42,254 nucleotides of DNA, from the NCBI GenBank assembly GCA_947627825.1, contig CANQXO010000002.1:1-42254 (forward strand), given 5' to 3'. The DNA comes from an uncultured Clostridia bacterium. GTDB lineage: Bacteria > Bacillota_A > Clostridia > TANB77 > CAG-508. Below, piece after piece: positions 39,939 through 42,254 of the stretch (position 1 is the first letter of the stretch; the number at the start of each line of letters is the position of its first letter). The notes below the pieces were generated by a model that saw nothing but the letters and a program-made list of their open reading frames with translations, did not search any database and was not told the origin of the DNA. The position numbers were made by a program, and so were the translations under genes.

Positions 39939-40472
39939 ATGTTGTGTCAAAATTGTGGAAAAAATGAAGCAAATATTAGATATACACAAGTTATAAATGG
40001 AGTAAAAAAAGAAATAGCACTATGTAGTAGTTGTGCAAAAAAATTAGGAATTGATGATTTAGAACTTCCTATCGATTTTAATAGTTTTCTAGGAGATTTC
40101 TTTAATGATTATGCAGAAACTGAATTCTTACCAATGCTACAAACAAATGAGGTAAAATGCAAAACATGTGGAATGACATATAATGATTTTATAAATACTG
40201 GAGTATTCGGTTGCAGTGATTGTTACGATGTATTTTCAAGTCCTATAGATTCTCTTTTAAAAAATCTTCACGGAACAGCAAAACATATTGGCAGAGTTCC
40301 AAAGGGAAAAGCAGAAAAAATAAAAATAGAAGACAACAAAGAAGAAAAAGTTGAAAACAAGGAAGATATTAAAAAAGAAAAATTAGAACAAGATTTAGCA
40401 AAGGCAATAAAAGAAGAAAGATATGAAGATGCTGCTAAAATAAGAGATGAGTTAAAGGAGATGAATAAATAA
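39939..40472 (+). CDS. mcsA: McsA, zinc-binding activator of the arginine kinase McsB
   Basis: 177 residues. Two zinc-binding clusters of paired CxxC motifs: CQNC (3-6) with CSSC (near 30), and CKTC with CSDC (about 71-94). A charged linker follows, then a C-terminal UVR domain (LAKAIKEERYEDAAKIRDEL). McsA binds and activates McsB and helps control CtsR. The stop TAA shares one base with the ATG of mcsB, indicating coupled translation. AAGGAGG precedes the start. Confidence 0.95.
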   Translation: MLCQNCGKNEANIRYTQVINGVKKEIALCSSCAKKLGIDDLELPIDFNSFLGDFFNDYAETEFLPMLQTNEVKCKTCGMTYNDFINTGVFGCSDCYDVFSSPIDSLLKNLHGTAKHIGRVPKGKAEKIKIEDNKEEKVENKEDIKKEKLEQDLAKAIKEERYEDAAKIRDELKEMNK

Positions 40473-41488
40473 TGAATTGGTATTTACAAAGTGGAAAAGA
40501 TTCAGATGTAATAATTAGTTCAAGGGTTAGACTTTCAAGAAATATTGAAGGAATCCCTTTTGTACAAAGATGTAAAGAAGAAGAACTAAAAACAGTTTAC
40601 TCAAAATTAAAAGAAGTAACACCTTCAATAGGTTATGGCTTAAAGTTTATTGATTTAAAAGATGTAGACGATATTGATAAGCAAGTTTTAGTAGAAAAAA
40701 GAATAATAAGTCCAGAATTTGCAAAATCAAAAAATCCATATACTGCAATTATTTTAAATGATGAAGAAAATATTTGTATAGTAGTAAATGAAGAAGACCA
40801 TATTAAACTTCAAGTATTTTGTTCAGGAGTAGAGTTAGAAAATTTAATGAACTTAGCCATTGAAATAGACCAAAAATTAGAAAATCTAGTTCCATATAGT
40901 TTTAACAAAAAATATGGATACCTAACAGCTTGTCCAACAAATGTTGGAACTGGATTAAAAGTCTCTGTTTTAGCACATTTGCCAGCATTATCTGTAACAG
41001 GAAATATTAGAAAAGTATTAAATGCAGTAAATAACTTAGGAATGTCAATAAGAGGCATCTATGGAGAAGGCACAAAAGTTGAAGGAGATATTTATCAAAT
41101 TTCAAATAATCAAACTCTAGGAGTAACAGAAAAAGATATTACAAAAAATTTAAAACTTATTTCTCAAAAAGTAACAGAGCAAGAAAGACTAGCAAGAAAA
41201 TATTTAACTAAAAAAGGAATAGAAATAGAAGATAGAATATATAGAGATTTTGGACTTATTACAAATGCAAGAAAATTATCAGAAGAAGAATGTTTAGAGT
41301 TAATTTCAAGTATAAAACTTGGAACAGACTTAGGAATAATTGACGAATTAAACGATAGTAAAGTTTTGAAACTGATGTTAGAAACAAAGCCCGCAAACCT
41401 TCAAAAAAGGGTAGGAAAAATACTATCAGTTTATGAGCAAGACATAGAAAGAGCAAATGTTGTTAAACAAATCATAAAGGAGGATTAG
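40472..41488 (+). CDS. mcsB: Protein arginine kinase McsB
   Basis: 338 residues, phosphagen-kinase fold. Nucleotide-binding arginines are seen in [15 protein letters not shown] near residue 11, and the family segment [21 protein letters not shown] near 153 holds the catalytic-loop region. [19 protein letters not shown] follows. McsB phosphorylates arginines on CtsR and on damaged proteins, marking them for ClpC-ClpP. The family is a few residues longer (about 350) in Bacillus. AAAGGAG inside the end of mcsA serves as ribosome binding site. Confidence 0.95.
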   Translation: MNWYLQSGKDSDVIISSRVRLSRNIEGIPFVQRCKEEELKTVYSKLKEVTPSIGYGLKFIDLKDVDDIDKQVLVEKRIISPEFAKSKNPYTAIILNDEENICIVVNEEDHIKLQVFCSGVELENLMNLAIEIDQKLENLVPYSFNKKYGYLTACPTNVGTGLKVSVLAHLPALSVTGNIRKVLNAVNNLGMSIRGIYGEGTKVEGDIYQISNNQTLGVTEKDITKNLKLISQKVTEQERLARKYLTKKGIEIEDRIYRDFGLITNARKLSEEECLELISSIKLGTDLGIIDELNDSKVLKLMLETKPANLQKRVGKILSVYEQDIERANVVKQIIKED

Positions 41489-41489
41489 T

Positions 41490-42254
41490 ATGTATTATAA
41501 ATTTACAGCTAGAGCTGAAAAAGCTTTAGAATTAGGACAAGAATTAGCCATGGAAATTGGACATGACTATATAGGTTCTGAACATATTTTATATGGATTA
41601 TCTGCTGAAGGCACAGGAATAGCAAGTAAAGTTTTAGAAAATCAAAATATTCATGCAGATGCAATTAGGCAAGAAATAGAAGAAATTTTAGGAACAGAAG
41701 AACCTATTGAAGACCCTGAAAGCATAGGATTTACTCCAAGGAGCAAGAAAGTCATTGAAAATGCTTTTATAGAAGCAAGAAGGATAGGCAGTGAATATAT
41801 AGGAACAGAACATATTTTAATAGGAATATTAAGAGAAGGAGATAGCGTTGCAGCAAGAATTTTATTAGAATTAAACGCAAATCCACAAAACCTATATAAT
41901 GATATTTTGAAAATAATTAATGAAGAAGCGGAACAACAAAATCATTCTACTAAAACTGAAACACGAAGTAGCTTCAACTCTACACCTACTCTAAATCAAT
42001 ATGGAACAGATTTGACAAAAAGAGCTGAGGAAGGAAAATTAGACCCAGTTATAGGAAGACAAAGTGAAATTCAAAGAGTTATACAAATTCTATCAAGAAG
42101 AACGAAAAATAATCCTTGTTTAATAGGAGAGCCTGGTGTAGGAAAAACAGCAGTTGTCGAAGGACTAGCAGAAAGAATAATTGCAGGAGATGTACCAGAA
42201 CTATTGAAAGGTAAAAGAGTTGTTTCAATAGATATATCTAGTATGGTAGCAGGT
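41490..42254 (+). CDS. clpC: ClpC AAA+ unfoldase, 5' part only
   Basis: 255 codons, open to the window end. ATG behind AAAGGAGG, directly after mcsB. Two N-terminal Clp repeats (about 1-70 and 75-145, each with an EHIL[YI]G element) form the adaptor- and phosphoarginine-binding domain. A linker follows, then the first AAA+ module with [20 protein letters not shown] and Walker A GEPGVGKT (about 213-220). ClpC with ClpP degrades proteins delivered by MecA or marked by McsB; both are encoded in this window. The second ATPase module and the ClpP-binding loop lie outside. Confidence 0.96.
   Translation, partial: MYYKFTARAEKALELGQELAMEIGHDYIGSEHILYGLSAEGTGIASKVLENQNIHADAIRQEIEEILGTEEPIEDPESIGFTPRSKKVIENAFIEARRIGSEYIGTEHILIGILREGDSVAARILLELNANPQNLYNDILKIINEEAEQQNHSTKTETRSSFNSTPTLNQYGTDLTKRAEEGKLDPVIGRQSEIQRVIQILSRRTKNNPCLIGEPGVGKTAVVEGLAERIIAGDVPELLKGKRVVSIDISSMVAG

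Noticed and set aside
1..42254. CRISPR arrays, tRNA or rRNA genes, insertion sequences
   Set aside because: No regularly spaced repeats, tRNA-like cloverleaf with CCA end, rRNA core sequence or transposase frame was noticed.

Overview
The window comes from a low-GC Gram-positive bacterium of the Clostridia type. It is very A+T rich, has strong AGGAGG-type ribosome binding sites, TTGACA/TATAAT promoters and ordinary TAA/TAG/TGA stops. Clostridial gene neighbourhoods are present: DUF4321-radC-mreBCD-PBP2 and ctsR-mcsA-mcsB-clpC. An uncultured, host-associated Bacillota lineage is my best guess; nothing here fixes the species.

Layout. 1-807: 3' end of a VirD4/TraG coupling protein, the only trace of a conjugative element. 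1037-4254: a SbcCD-like pair (YhaO/YhaN type). 4336-5193 (minus): CDF metal exporter. 5413-7329: release factor 1 and a ZIP metal transporter. 7487-11285: prolyl-tRNA synthetase and PcrA helicase. 11277-11918 (minus): MecA-like ClpC adaptor. 12079-17528: DUF4321, radC, mreB, mreC, mreD and PBP2 (cell elongation). 17790-18224 (minus): small unknown protein. 18595-39250: two tandem copies of a two-gene cassette for giant secreted, membrane- or wall-anchored surface proteins, each copy preceded by the same palindromic leader. 39476-42254: ctsR, mcsA, mcsB and the start of clpC, behind a clear CtsR operator.

The main discovery candidate is a decoding anomaly. By eye, CGG occurs in frame only five times in roughly 13,000 codons, and each occurrence is exactly where the reading frame must move +1 to keep a protein intact: once near the end of mreB (14004) and four times in one giant surface gene (23698, 24512, 25416, 27034). 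Skipping the C makes the next codon GGN (glycine). In mreB this restores the conserved C-terminal GTGK segment. At 27034 it gives Gly where the unshifted paralogue has Gly. CGT, CGC and CGA are read normally elsewhere. This fits an organism that has lost the CGG-reading tRNA-Arg and resolves CGG by an efficient +1 shift, or by a quadruplet-reading tRNA. A sequencing or assembly artefact is the main alternative. PBP2 also has a +1 break, but without an in-frame CGG and apparently with lost sequence, so it is kept separate.

The rest is coherent: a cell-wall elongation operon, a duplicated surface-adhesin locus, and a Clp stress-proteolysis operon with its probable adaptor MecA encoded nearby.
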